Source: a virus. From it: 46,715 nucleotides of DNA. Location of the stretch: positions 1 through 46,715 of IMG/VR virus record IMGVR_UViG_3300025009_000167, one strand, 5' to 3'. Position 1 is the stretch's first letter; every line of letters begins with the position of its first letter. Positions 1 through 5,687 of the stretch are shown piece after piece. A program made the position numbers and the translations under genes. Under the pieces are notes generated by a model. The model searched no databases. It was not told the DNA's origin and worked only from the letters and a program-made list of their open reading frames with translations.

Positions 1-75
1 GGAGCACTCTGAGGCTTTCGCCGTGGCGTAGATCGCCTCCCGGCGGGCATATTCGGCCGCGTTCTGCTCACTCAC
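1..75 (-). CDS. Partial coding region running off the left edge
   Basis: An open minus-strand frame runs from GTG at 75 to the window edge and reads VSEQNAAEYARREAIY and onward, an alanine- and charge-rich composition typical of coding DNA. Upstream, the frame meets a TAA inside the left-end hairpin of the TnpB element. Either the gene starts at this GTG or its 5' part was displaced by the insertion. No clear Shine-Dalgarno sequence precedes the GTG. The function cannot be assigned. Confidence 0.35.
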   Translation of the reverse strand, partial: MSEQNAAEYARREAIYATAKASECS

Positions 76-95
76 AAAACGTAGGGCCGTGGAAG

Positions 96-116
96 CCCCG
101 TCTCTTTAGAGCGGGG
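96..116 (+). repeat. Left subterminal hairpin of the TnpB element
   Basis: CCCCG pairs with CGGGG and CTC with GAG, with one bulged T and a TTTA loop. Layout and loop match the right-end hairpin at 1290-1309. It could alternatively be the right end of an older, deleted element. Confidence 0.5.
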
Positions 117-161
117 AGGAAACGACCCCAGCCCGTCAAGGGCTGTCCTCCTTTCGTTGTA

Positions 162-191
162 TTGACTCAAGGCTTGACTTTCCGGTATAAT
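162..191 (+). promoter_or_regulatory. Sigma70-type promoter of tnpB, apparently leaderless
   Basis: The -35 box TTGACT (162-167), an 18-bp spacer and a perfect -10 box TATAAT (186-191) are followed by 6 nt and then the ATG at 198. Transcription starting 7 nt after the -10 box would begin at the A of the start codon. A second TTGACT lies at 174-179 but is too close to the -10 box. Confidence 0.65.
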
Positions 192-197
192 GTGTCT

Positions 198-1316
198 ATG
201 AAACTGACCGCTAAGGTTAAATTGAATCCCACGCCCGAACAGACCCAAGCACTGCGCGACACTCTTGCCAAGGCTAACGCCGTCTGCAATCAGATTAGCG
301 AGTGGGTATGGGAGCACCAGACGTTCGGCCAGTGGACGCTTCAGAAACAACTCTACTATTCTCTCCGAGCTTCTTCTGGCTTGTCGGCGCAAATGACCGT
401 CCGTGCCATTGCCAAGGTCGCCGATGCCTACAAGTTGGACAAGAAGCGCAAGCGCACTTTCAAGCCGACCGGCTCTATTGCCTACGACGAGAGGATTCTC
501 CGCTGGCACGTTGACAAGCGCACGATTTCTATTTGGACTACTGCCGGTCGAATGCTGATACCGTTCGTTTGCGGTGAGCATCAAGCCGCCCTCCTCAAAA
601 CCCAGCAAGGCGAATCGGACCTTGGCTATCTGGGTGGCAGTTTCTACTTGTTTGCTACCTGCAATGTTGAGGAACCCATACCGCAAGACGTTAAGGGCGT
701 GCTGGGCGTTGACCTCGGTATCAAGAACATTGCCGCCGACTCTGATGGAACTCTCTATTCTGGTGCTCAGGCCAACGGGCTTAGGCGACGCCATCGTAGG
801 CTTAGGGCGAAGCTCCAAACGAAGGGCACGAAGTCGGCTAGGAGGCTTCTTGTAGCCAGACGCCGGAAAGAAGGACGATTCGGAACTGACATCAACCACT
901 GCATTTCTAAGCGCATAGTTGCCAACGCTCAAGGCACCGGACGGGCGATTGCTCTTGAACAACTCAAGGGTATAACCAGACGGGTAAAAGTTCGCAGCGG
1001 CCAGAGGGCAACTTTGCATTCGTGGTCCTTCTCTCAGTTGGCTAGTTTTATCAGTTACAAGGCCAGGGTTGCAGGGATACCCGTATTTTTCGTCGATCCC
1101 CGGAACACCTCTCGTACGTGTCCCTCTTGTGGCTCTATCGATAAGGCTAACCGACCTTCTCAATCTCGTTTCCTCTGTGTGTCGTGCGGATTTTCTGGAA
1201 TCCCTGACACGATCGCGGCTGGCATCATCGCCAGTCGGGCCGCAGTCAATCGGCCATACGCGGTGAGGATTCAACCCCCTAACTGCAAGCCTCCGGCTTT
1301 AGCCGGGGGTAGTTGA
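198..1316 (+). CDS. tnpB: TnpB RNA-guided nuclease (IS200/IS605 OrfB family)
   Basis: The 372-aa protein has the TnpB layout. The N-terminal half starts MKLTAKVKLNPTPEQ. A split RuvC nuclease domain follows, with Asp172 in GVDLGIKN, Glu254 in ALEQLKGI and Asp337 in PDTIAAG, plus a zinc ribbon (Cys308, 311, 327, 330). Active TnpB uses an omegaRNA from the 3' end of its own gene through the right-end hairpin to cut DNA next to a short motif; all three catalytic acidic residues are visible here. ATG 198 is chosen over upstream codons because it follows the promoter by one turn. No tnpA is nearby. The guide would be the flank starting at about 1319. Confidence 0.9.
   Translation: MKLTAKVKLNPTPEQTQALRDTLAKANAVCNQISEWVWEHQTFGQWTLQKQLYYSLRASSGLSAQMTVRAIAKVADAYKLDKKRKRTFKPTGSIAYDERILRWHVDKRTISIWTTAGRMLIPFVCGEHQAALLKTQQGESDLGYLGGSFYLFATCNVEEPIPQDVKGVLGVDLGIKNIAADSDGTLYSGAQANGLRRRHRRLRAKLQTKGTKSARRLLVARRRKEGRFGTDINHCISKRIVANAQGTGRAIALEQLKGITRRVKVRSGQRATLHSWSFSQLASFISYKARVAGIPVFFVDPRNTSRTCPSCGSIDKANRPSQSRFLCVSCGFSGIPDTIAAGIIASRAAVNRPYAVRIQPPNCKPPALAGGS
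1290..1309 (+). ncRNA. Right-end hairpin and probable 3' part of the omegaRNA scaffold
   Basis: An 8-bp stem (1290-1297 with 1302-1309, one T-G pair) carries a TTTA loop and overlaps the last codons of tnpB. In the IS605 family this is the right-end palindrome and the end of the guide-RNA scaffold. The guide is the adjoining host sequence. Confidence 0.55.
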
Positions 1317-1322
1317 CGTGCG

Positions 1323-1496
1323 TCATTCATCTGCGTCTGACTCGGTATCCGACCTTGGCATTTGCGCTTTGCGCAGCGCATTGATGACTTCCCGGAGGTG
1401 TCGGTCGCAGCCACGTAGCTCGATGTTAGCGTTGCCCCACCGAAAATAGGCAGCGCTTAGGTGCTCCTGGGCCTTCCTGCAAGCTTTGCAGCTCAT
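1323..1496 (-). CDS. Small Cys-containing phage protein, 57 aa
   Basis: The ORF starts MSCKACRKAQEHL, continues with AYFRWGNANIELRGCDRHL and ends with an acidic tail. The CxxC near the N-terminus and the later Cys/His (GCDRH) suggest metal binding. The pattern of a C-rich N-terminus followed by NAxIELxGCxxHxxE resembles small uncharacterised phage proteins I recall, but no function is known to me. It starts 5 nt after the stop of the upstream gene at 1502, so it is the last gene of a minus operon. The TnpB element begins just past its stop. Confidence 0.7.
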   Translation of the reverse strand: MSCKACRKAQEHLSAAYFRWGNANIELRGCDRHLREVINALRKAQMPRSDTESDADE

Positions 1497-1501
1497 AATC
1501 G

Positions 1502-1891
1502 CTACTCGCTCACTATCGTTTGGGTTGGCAGGGTCAGCGGCGGCAGATCATTGTTTGCTATAGTGGATAGCACGCCAAACTCGAACCGAAGGGCATCCAG
1601 TGAGAGTTGACAGCTCTTTATCAATAACTCGCTGGTTTGCATCCGCGCCACCGCGTCGAGATAAATGGTATCCTCCGCCAGCAGTTGGTCTATCTGCGCT
1701 CGCCGGGTCTGCTCGTTCTTGCCGTCGATAGTGCCCTTCGCGACTCCTTCTGCCAGCAGCCAGGCGTGACGGGAATCCCGATCACCTCTAGCGATGTTGG
1801 CTAAGGTGAGGTTGTTGATGACCATGACGGTGTTGGTCCTGAACGCCGCCGGCAGCATCAGTAGCTGCGCCCGAATCGTGGGATCAATCAT
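1502..1891 (-). CDS. Hypothetical helical phage protein, 129 aa
   Basis: No recognised function. The first 35 residues are hydrophobic-mixed. The rest is helical with the run GTIDGKNEQTRRAQ followed by a long amphipathic helix; a GKN-x2-R element followed by coiled coil recurs in small phage early proteins. The ATG follows GGAGG at 8 nt. It lies between the DnaA-like gene and the 57-aa gene on the same strand, probably in the same transcript. Confidence 0.7.
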   Translation of the reverse strand: MIDPTIRAQLLMLPAAFRTNTVMVINNLTLANIARGDRDSRHAWLLAEGVAKGTIDGKNEQTRRAQIDQLLAEDTIYLDAVARMQTSELLIKSCQLSLDALRFEFGVLSTIANNDLPPLTLPTQTIVSE

Positions 1892-1944
1892 AAAAGTTTC
1901 CTCCGTCTACTCTTGGGGCGGGTTATCCGCTCGGCTCCGCTCGT

Positions 1945-2181
1945 TCACCCTGCTGGCAGAGGCAGGTTGCTGCTTTTGCTCAGATGATGCAGCACCGTAG
2001 AATGATCGCGGTGCAGGACATTGGCAATGGCGTGCAGGCTGTACCCTCTGGTCCGAAGCTCGCTGCAAATCAGCCGGCGCATGGCCACGAATTCAGGATG
2101 CCGATCCTGCTTAGTCGCAGCCACCAGCGTCCAACCATACTCGTGGCACAGATCCCTGGCAATCTCAATCGCGGAGCTCAT
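1945..2181 (-). CDS. Stand-alone DnaA domain IV-like DNA-binding protein
   Basis: The 78-aa product ends in a helix-turn-helix matching the C-terminal origin-binding domain of DnaA: RHPEFVAMRRLICSEL, then the signature HRDHSTVLHHLSK. In DnaA the RDHSTV segment contacts the DnaA box. The AAA+ ATPase and loader-binding domains are missing, so it may bind DnaA boxes without opening an origin, either as a decoy or as a phage-origin binder (inference). The start is ATG 2181, because GGAGG lies 5 nt upstream and the ATGA overlaps the stop of the preceding gene. A longer GTG start at 2226 is less likely. Confidence 0.75.
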   Translation of the reverse strand: MSSAIEIARDLCHEYGWTLVAATKQDRHPEFVAMRRLICSELRTRGYSLHAIANVLHRDHSTVLHHLSKSSNLPLPAG

Positions 2182-2276
2182 CGTAGCCTCCATCCTCGCC
2201 AAACCACATACCCTAGCGCGGTCCACTGCACCAACAGCAGGATTCCAACCTGGGCCAGGTATAAGAAGTCAGGCAT
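2178..2276 (-). CDS. Tiny single-span membrane protein, 32 aa
   Basis: The product MPDFLYLAQVGILLLVQWTA continues with LGYVVWRGWRLR: one hydrophobic helix and a basic C-terminus, predicting an N-out/C-in peptide. Its ATG overlaps the end of the upstream gene by 8 nt. Its TGA overlaps the next ATG (ATGA), so it sits in a chain of translationally coupled genes. It is short, but the coupling on both sides and the clean hydrophobic segment support it. Function unknown. Confidence 0.55.
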   Translation of the reverse strand: MPDFLYLAQVGILLLVQWTALGYVVWRGWRLR

Positions 2277-2613
2277 CGGGGTTGGCATCCTCTGCCGACT
2301 TCTGCCCATCCTCCACCATCTCCCATTCATTGTAGAGATTGCGGACGACCGTGCCGAAGCTGCCATCCTTACGCCGAGGATGTCCAGCGAGCCATGGCTT
2401 TCCGTACTTATCGGATATCTCCACCACTTGGTATTCCAGCCCGCGTCTTTTGACGATCATCCCCTCATAGAGGCCCCACTTGGCCTTAATCAGGAGCAAT
2501 TCCTGTGCGCTAATTTCTGCATTGAGCCGGCGCCGATCTTCCAGGAGAGGCTCCAGTCTAGCTTCCAGCACCGCCAATTGCCTTTTAAGCTCATGTAATT
2601 CCCACTTAGCCAT
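2269..2613 (-). CDS. Coiled-coil protein with small beta-rich C-terminus, 114 aa
   Basis: Residues 1-45 form a heptad-like coiled coil (MAKWELHELKRQLAVLEARL and on). The C-terminal part (YEGMIVKRRGLEYQVVEISD, GKPWLAGHPRRKDGSFGT) looks like a small SH3- or KOW-like beta domain. The start is ATG 2613, which overlaps the stop of the gene upstream (ATGGCTAA) after GAGGAG. No family recognised. Confidence 0.7.
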   Translation of the reverse strand: MAKWELHELKRQLAVLEARLEPLLEDRRRLNAEISAQELLLIKAKWGLYEGMIVKRRGLEYQVVEISDKYGKPWLAGHPRRKDGSFGTVVRNLYNEWEMVEDGQKSAEDANPDA

Positions 2614-3136
2614 CGGGGTTCTCCTCTCTCCCGAAGATCGTCTGTCCATTCCAGGGACATTCTGGACAGAGTTCGGCGTGCAGCGCCAGCAACTCAGGCA
2701 TATGCTGTGCGATGTTCTCAACTCCCAGCCGGGTGCTCTCGGCCCACAGCCGGGTGCTCTCGGTCCACAGCCGGGTGCTCTCGGCCCACAGCCGGTGGCC
2801 CTCCTCCCACAGCCGGGTGCCCTCGGCCCACAGCCGGGTGCTCTCGGTCCACAGCCGGCTGGCCTCGGCCCACAGCCGGTGGCCCTCCTCCCACAGCCGG
2901 TTGCCCTCGGCCCGCAGCCGGTCGCTCTCCTCCCGCAGCCGGGTGCTCTCGTTCACCGCTTCCGCCAATCCAGCGGATAGGCGCTCAGGCGGGACCATCT
3001 GGAAGAGTCGGAGACGAAGAGGCCGCTCTGCTGGGGGCTTCTCCTGCTTGATGTACGCCACGCGCTCGTCGTAGTTTGTCACAAACTCGACTAGCCTGTC
3101 GTGGTGGCAGTGAAACGCCACCCCTGATTTAGCCAT
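2606..3136 (-). CDS. Heptad-repeat coiled-coil protein, 176 aa (paralogue of 42244-42774)
   Basis: Three parts are visible. The N-terminal domain has HCHHDRLVEFV and RLRLFQMVPPERL. The middle has about a dozen tandem 7-residue units of the type RLWAE(G/S)(T/H/N), encoded by a 21-nt repeat. The C-terminal domain has HMPELLALHAELCPECPWNG. The HCHH cluster and CPEC pair could bind a metal. The heptads should form a long alpha-helical coiled coil with Leu and Trp at core positions. A clear paralogue with the same length and domain order lies at the other end of the window. It shares ATGGCTAA start/stop overlaps with both neighbours. Function unknown. Confidence 0.8.
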   Translation of the reverse strand: MAKSGVAFHCHHDRLVEFVTNYDERVAYIKQEKPPAERPLRLRLFQMVPPERLSAGLAEAVNESTRLREESDRLRAEGNRLWEEGHRLWAEASRLWTESTRLWAEGTRLWEEGHRLWAESTRLWTESTRLWAESTRLGVENIAQHMPELLALHAELCPECPWNGQTIFGREENPDG

Positions 3137-3371
3137 CGGGGTTCTCCCGTGCCCAGAGCACCCCCGCCTGGAAGCAGGCGCAGTTGGTATCCTGGCATGG
3201 CACAGTCGTCAGAGGGTGCAATTCAGCTAACTGCCTAGAGGAGAGCACCACTGTTTGATTCCCCTCAGCCCCCATAACCCGCATGAGTACCACGCCCCCA
3301 CCTAGCGCGTCCCGGTATACCAAGGGCATGCCTGTATCGGCCTCTCCGAGTATTCGCCAATTCCTAGACAT
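3129..3371 (-). CDS. Hypothetical protein, 80 aa
   Basis: No recognised family. The body is beta-prone (MPLVYRDALGGGVVLMRVMG, TVVLSSRQLAELHP) and ends with CQDTNCACF and ENPDG; three close Cys could bind a metal. Start chosen at ATG 3371, with GGAGGA 8 nt upstream. An alternative ATG at 3407 overlaps the upstream stop as ATGA and would add 12 residues. The C-terminal ENPDG is produced by the RBS/start overlap with the next gene. Confidence 0.65.
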   Translation of the reverse strand: MSRNWRILGEADTGMPLVYRDALGGGVVLMRVMGAEGNQTVVLSSRQLAELHPLTTVPCQDTNCACFQAGVLWARENPDG

Positions 3372-3403
3372 CGTTCCATCCTCCTTTTTGTCCCTGCTAA
3401 TTC

Positions 3404-3652
3404 TCATTCGCTATCTCCGGCTTTCGCTATCTCCCCCCGCTCACGAAGGTACGCAATAACCCACCTCTCCATGAACGGGTCTGCCAGGAGAATACGCCCC
3501 AAGGCCTCGGCGCCCAACTGCCGTTGGCCCCGGCGCACCATCTCCAGGAGGCGTGGTGTGAGGCCCAACCACCGATAGAAAGCCATGGGGCGGACTTGCA
3601 GGAACGCCCGGCGGCGGTCAAGTTCTTCCATGAGAGCGTCAAGAGTTTTCAT
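3404..3652 (-). CDS. Small HTH DNA-binding protein, 82 aa
   Basis: A predicted helical protein whose centre (FYRWLGLTPRLLEMVRRGQR, then EALGRILLADPFMERW) fits a Cro/CI- or YdaS-like helix-turn-helix. It is the first gene of the leftward set 3652 to 1323. Its promoter (3659-3687) lies inside a perfect inverted repeat (ATAGCACA/TGTGCTAT), so autoregulation is likely. The ATG lies exactly 6 nt from the -10 box and no Shine-Dalgarno is present, suggesting a leaderless mRNA. Confidence 0.65.
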   Translation of the reverse strand: MKTLDALMEELDRRRAFLQVRPMAFYRWLGLTPRLLEMVRRGQRQLGAEALGRILLADPFMERWVIAYLRERGEIAKAGDSE

Positions 3653-3658
3653 GTTTTA

Positions 3659-3701
3659 ACCATAGCACACATCGGCCTACTTGTCAAGCCTTTTGTGCTA
3701 T
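3659..3701 (-). promoter_or_regulatory. Promoter and dyad operator of the HTH operon
   Basis: On the minus strand, TTGACA (3682-3687), a 17-bp spacer and TATGGT (3659-3664) are followed by 6 nt and the ATG. A perfect 8-bp inverted repeat, ATAGCACA at 3662-3669 and TGTGCTAT at 3694-3701, brackets both boxes. A bound dimer would occlude RNA polymerase. Confidence 0.7.
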
Positions 3702-3723
3702 CGTTATTGGGGGAATTGGGGAA

Positions 3724-3855
3724 TTAAGGTGTAGGTGGTGTGGTGCATCCCCGGAGGAAGAAGCTGGAGCCCGCGGCGGTCACGGCAATGATGCCCCCTA
3801 TAGCAACCTCGCTCTGTGTCGTCACGGCGACCACGTGTTTGTTTCTCACACCCAC
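3724..3855 (-). CDS. Possible small lipoprotein-like or membrane peptide, 43 aa
   Basis: A GTG-initiated ORF encodes a hydrophobic stretch (VAIGGIIAVTAAGSSFFL) followed by RGCTTPPTP. A Cys after a hydrophobic segment and a Pro-rich tail recall lipoprotein or Rz1-type peptides, but the lipobox is imperfect. GTG 3849 is an alternative start. AAGGGG lies shortly upstream, overlapping the end of the previous gene. It fills an otherwise empty gap in the operon. Moderate doubt. Confidence 0.4.
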   Translation of the reverse strand: MGVRNKHVVAVTTQSEVAIGGIIAVTAAGSSFFLRGCTTPPTP

Positions 3856-3856
3856 G

Positions 3857-4000
3857 TTACCCCTTAATCCGTGTCAAAAGCGCAGTCGCTTCCGCCTGCT
3901 GGCCCTCGTGCACCTCGCCTTTTGCAATACTACGCAAGAGTTCAATCAGTTTGATAAAATCACTGAAGCGCAGCATGATCGTGATATCGGCTACGCTCAT
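3857..4000 (-). CDS. Hypothetical 47-aa protein
   Basis: MSVADITIMLRFSDFIKLIE continues with LLRSIAKGEVHEGQQAEATA. It is mostly amphipathic helix, with no family match. ATG 4000 overlaps the TGA of the XRE gene (ATGA), which fixes the start and implies coupled translation with the regulator. Confidence 0.6.
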   Translation of the reverse strand: MSVADITIMLRFSDFIKLIELLRSIAKGEVHEGQQAEATALLTRIKG

Positions 4001-4191
4001 GATGTAATGATCCCTAGGCGCTTGGCGGCCCCGCGGAACAGCCTCAACCTCTGTTGATAATAAAGCCCCGGCTTCCGCGTTCCAGTCTCCCACCGATAGA
4101 CCGTGTTGAGTGTGACCCCGAGGTGTCTAGCGAATGCCTCTTGGGACTCCCCAAGCGCAGCCCGAAGTTCTTTGATTTCGTCTGGGCTCAT
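3997..4191 (-). CDS. XRE-family HTH transcriptional regulator, 64 aa
   Basis: A compact lambda-repressor-like HTH: MSPDEIKELRAALGESQEAF, then ARHLGVTLNTVYRWETGTRK. GESQEAFARHLGV and NTVYRWETG form the recognition helix-turn-helix. It lacks an oligomerisation or cleavage domain, so it acts as a Cro-like regulator. It follows AGAGG and an upstream TATAAT bracketed by inverted repeats, so it probably controls itself. It is located directly after the lysis genes. Confidence 0.85.
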   Translation of the reverse strand: MSPDEIKELRAALGESQEAFARHLGVTLNTVYRWETGTRKPGLYYQQRLRLFRGAAKRLGIITS

Positions 4192-4204
4192 TTCATAACC
4201 TCTT

Positions 4205-4251
4205 ACCAGTGGATTATACCATCATCCATCCACCACTCAGTTTTCACTGGT
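4205..4251 (-). promoter_or_regulatory. Promoter/operator of the XRE gene
   Basis: A perfect -10 TATAAT (minus strand, 4213-4218) lies between inverted ACCAGTG (4205-4211) and CACTGGT (4245-4251). The -35 region is weak. The arrangement suggests repressor binding on both sides of the promoter. It overlaps the 3' end of the amidase frame. Confidence 0.5.
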
Positions 4252-4722
4252 GATTCCCCTAAACAGATCCCACATTCCGCCCGGACATTCTGTCTCCCAT
4301 CCCGGGAGAGCCAGGTCGCGGTGGCCTCGGACTTCGGCCCACGGCACTTGCGCTTTAAGTTTGACGATCAGCCACCGCAACGATTCGAGCATGACTAGCG
4401 GCGGGCTCTGGTGAGACCAGTCCCCGGCTAGGCAGATACCCACGGCGTCATGGTTATGTTCGTGAATATGGTAGGACATGGCGGTGATGTCATGGAGCCA
4501 GTCAATGCTGCCGTCCCAATGGAGCAGGTAATGATACCCCACCGCGGGCCATCCCTTCGTGCCCACGTGGTAGTCAGCGATCTCCTTAGCCGTGAAGTCC
4601 CGCTCGGCCCCCGCCGTGTGGTGAATCGCTAACCACTTAATCGCTGGGTAGGAGCGGGTCGGATAGACGCCGGTGGCCGGTAGCAGACCCCGCAGGTCGA
4701 TTACCCGCGGGGCGCTCAGGCT
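4237..4722 (-). CDS. N-acetylmuramoyl-L-alanine amidase domain, -1 frame extension of the upstream lysin
   Basis: The frame encodes a complete Amidase_2/PGRP-type domain: VIDLRGLLP, then IHHTAG (zinc His), then GWPAVGYHYLLHWDGSI, EVRGHRD (zinc His) and TECPGG (zinc Cys). It cleaves the MurNAc-L-Ala bond of peptidoglycan. The conserved domain begins directly after the stop of the upstream gene with no ATG, GTG or TTG and no Shine-Dalgarno. The first GTG (4566) lies after the catalytic IHHTAG. The frame enters from a CCCTTTA heptamer, so the likely product is a fusion made by -1 frameshifting. A disabling indel is the alternative. Confidence 0.85.
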   Translation of the reverse strand, partial: SLSAPRVIDLRGLLPATGVYPTRSYPAIKWLAIHHTAGAERDFTAKEIADYHVGTKGWPAVGYHYLLHWDGSIDWLHDITAMSYHIHEHNHDAVGICLAGDWSHQSPPLVMLESLRWLIVKLKAQVPWAEVRGHRDLALPGWETECPGGMWDLFRGITSEN

Positions 4723-4728
4723 AAAGGG
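4688..4728 (-). promoter_or_regulatory. Programmed -1 ribosomal frameshift signal (slippery site plus stem-loop)
   Basis: On the minus strand the heptamer C CCT TTA (4728-4722) sits in the correct phase (X XXY YYZ) with the zero-frame stop TGA one codon later (4718-4716). After a 9-nt spacer comes a 10-bp stem (4712-4703 with 4697-4688, one G-T pair) with loop AATCG. Slippage yields CCC TTT AGC and continues into the amidase domain. Confidence 0.7.
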
Positions 4729-5687
4729 TAAGGGTAGACGACAACGGACTCCTGGCCGTCCTGCCAGGCAAATAGGTTGGGTTCACTATCTATCATGACC
4801 CGTTGCAGGCTCGCATGGTCTATGCTGATCTCATCTGAGAAGGCCAGCACCGTATGTCCGTCGGCTCGCAGCCTTTCCGCCAGGACTTTGAATCCCAAAA
4901 CGAATTCCGGCATGGGTTCCTCCTTCTGTTGTGCCGTGGCTTTGAAATCCTCATACAGGTCCGGGTTGCGCAATAGCGAATATTGATAGAAAGCTGGGTC
5001 GTCGCTGGAGAGGATGAACCAATAGCTCTCGTCACATCCATTCCGGGCCAGGGCCGGCGCGTAGATGCTCGGAAGCATCTGATTAACCTCGGTGCAAACT
5101 ACCGGCAGTCCCACGATGGCCCCAAGCGTGTCCGCGTCTTGAAGATCATCCAGCTCGTAGCAGTGCACATCCGCGAAATCGAATCTATCGCCTAAGCCGG
5201 CATCACGATATGCATACCAACTGTCCTCGTAATCGCCGATGGGCGAGAGTGCCGGTAGGTGTACCTCTACACCCAATTCCAAGTTGTCCGCAGCAACGAT
5301 TTCAGTGAATGCCGAGAGATAGGCTTTCGCGTACTCAATCTGTGCTGACCAGTCCTCGCCCCAACCCTCGATATTCATTTCATTCCAGGGAATCCACCCA
5401 GGAGTTAGGCCAGCGCCCAAGTACAACTGGAAAAGCCTCGCGTCCTCAGCGGCGCAAACCACGGGGTTCAGCCCCCGCACCGTCGGTCGGTAGACTCGCA
5501 CCAGGGGCGCAGTGATGCCCAGGTCACGGCACAGTTCTGCTTCCTGAGTAATTCGGTCATACTCCTTATCATCGTCGTGATAGGCGATGATAAGGAGATT
5601 ATCGGGGCCCAGGTCACGAACGGCTTTCAGTTCCCGCTGAAAGTACTTGCGAAATTGGGCGTTGGGAAGCCCTAGGCCAAGGGTCAT
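4716..5687 (-). CDS. Glycoside hydrolase-like lysin domain (clan GH-A-like TIM barrel)
   Basis: The 323-aa zero-frame protein has TIM-barrel features. WIPWNEMNIEGWG (Glu103) resembles the acid/base Asn-Glu of clan GH-A. VVCTEVNQM (Glu200) is placed like the nucleophile at the end of strand 7. It ends VVVYPYPLA just after the slippery heptamer, and the -1 frame supplies an amidase domain. It overlaps the holin-like gene by ATGA. In context it is the glycosidase half of the endolysin; the substrate (glycan strand or host polysaccharide) is not readable. Both a short form and a fusion of about 480 aa could be made. Confidence 0.7.
   Translation of the reverse strand: MTLGLGLPNAQFRKYFQRELKAVRDLGPDNLLIIAYHDDDKEYDRITQEAELCRDLGITAPLVRVYRPTVRGLNPVVCAAEDARLFQLYLGAGLTPGWIPWNEMNIEGWGEDWSAQIEYAKAYLSAFTEIVAADNLELGVEVHLPALSPIGDYEDSWYAYRDAGLGDRFDFADVHCYELDDLQDADTLGAIVGLPVVCTEVNQMLPSIYAPALARNGCDESYWFILSSDDPAFYQYSLLRNPDLYEDFKATAQQKEEPMPEFVLGFKVLAERLRADGHTVLAFSDEISIDHASLQRVMIDSEPNLFAWQDGQESVVVYPYPLA

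Larger units (their letters stand above)
94..1318 (+). mobile_element. TnpB-only IS200/IS605 (IS1341-like) element
   Basis: A single tnpB gene is bracketed by two related hairpins. The left one (96-116) has stem CCCCG/CGGGG plus CTC/GAG and a TTTA loop. The right one (1290-1309) has an 8-bp stem, also with a TTTA loop. Such subterminal palindromes are recognised by TnpA, which is absent here, so mobility would depend on TnpA in trans. The right end sits 5 bases from the stop of the 57-aa minus-strand gene, and the left end abuts a partial gene. Exact boundaries are inferred from the hairpins, not from an empty site. Confidence 0.75.

Noticed and set aside
72-1274. 400-aa minus-strand frame opposite tnpB
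   Set aside because: It is the antisense shadow of tnpB, which has all catalytic motifs on the plus strand; no ribosome-binding site.
2480-3074. Plus-strand frames rich in Pro-Gln-Pro-Gly-Ala or Ser-His-Ser-Arg repeats
   Set aside because: They are antisense readings of the 21-nt heptad repeat; the minus frame has conserved end domains and a paralogue.
4237-4566. Amidase starting at GTG 4566 as an independent gene
   Set aside because: It would lack the first zinc His (IHHTAG) and the N-terminal strand, and has no clear Shine-Dalgarno at the right distance.
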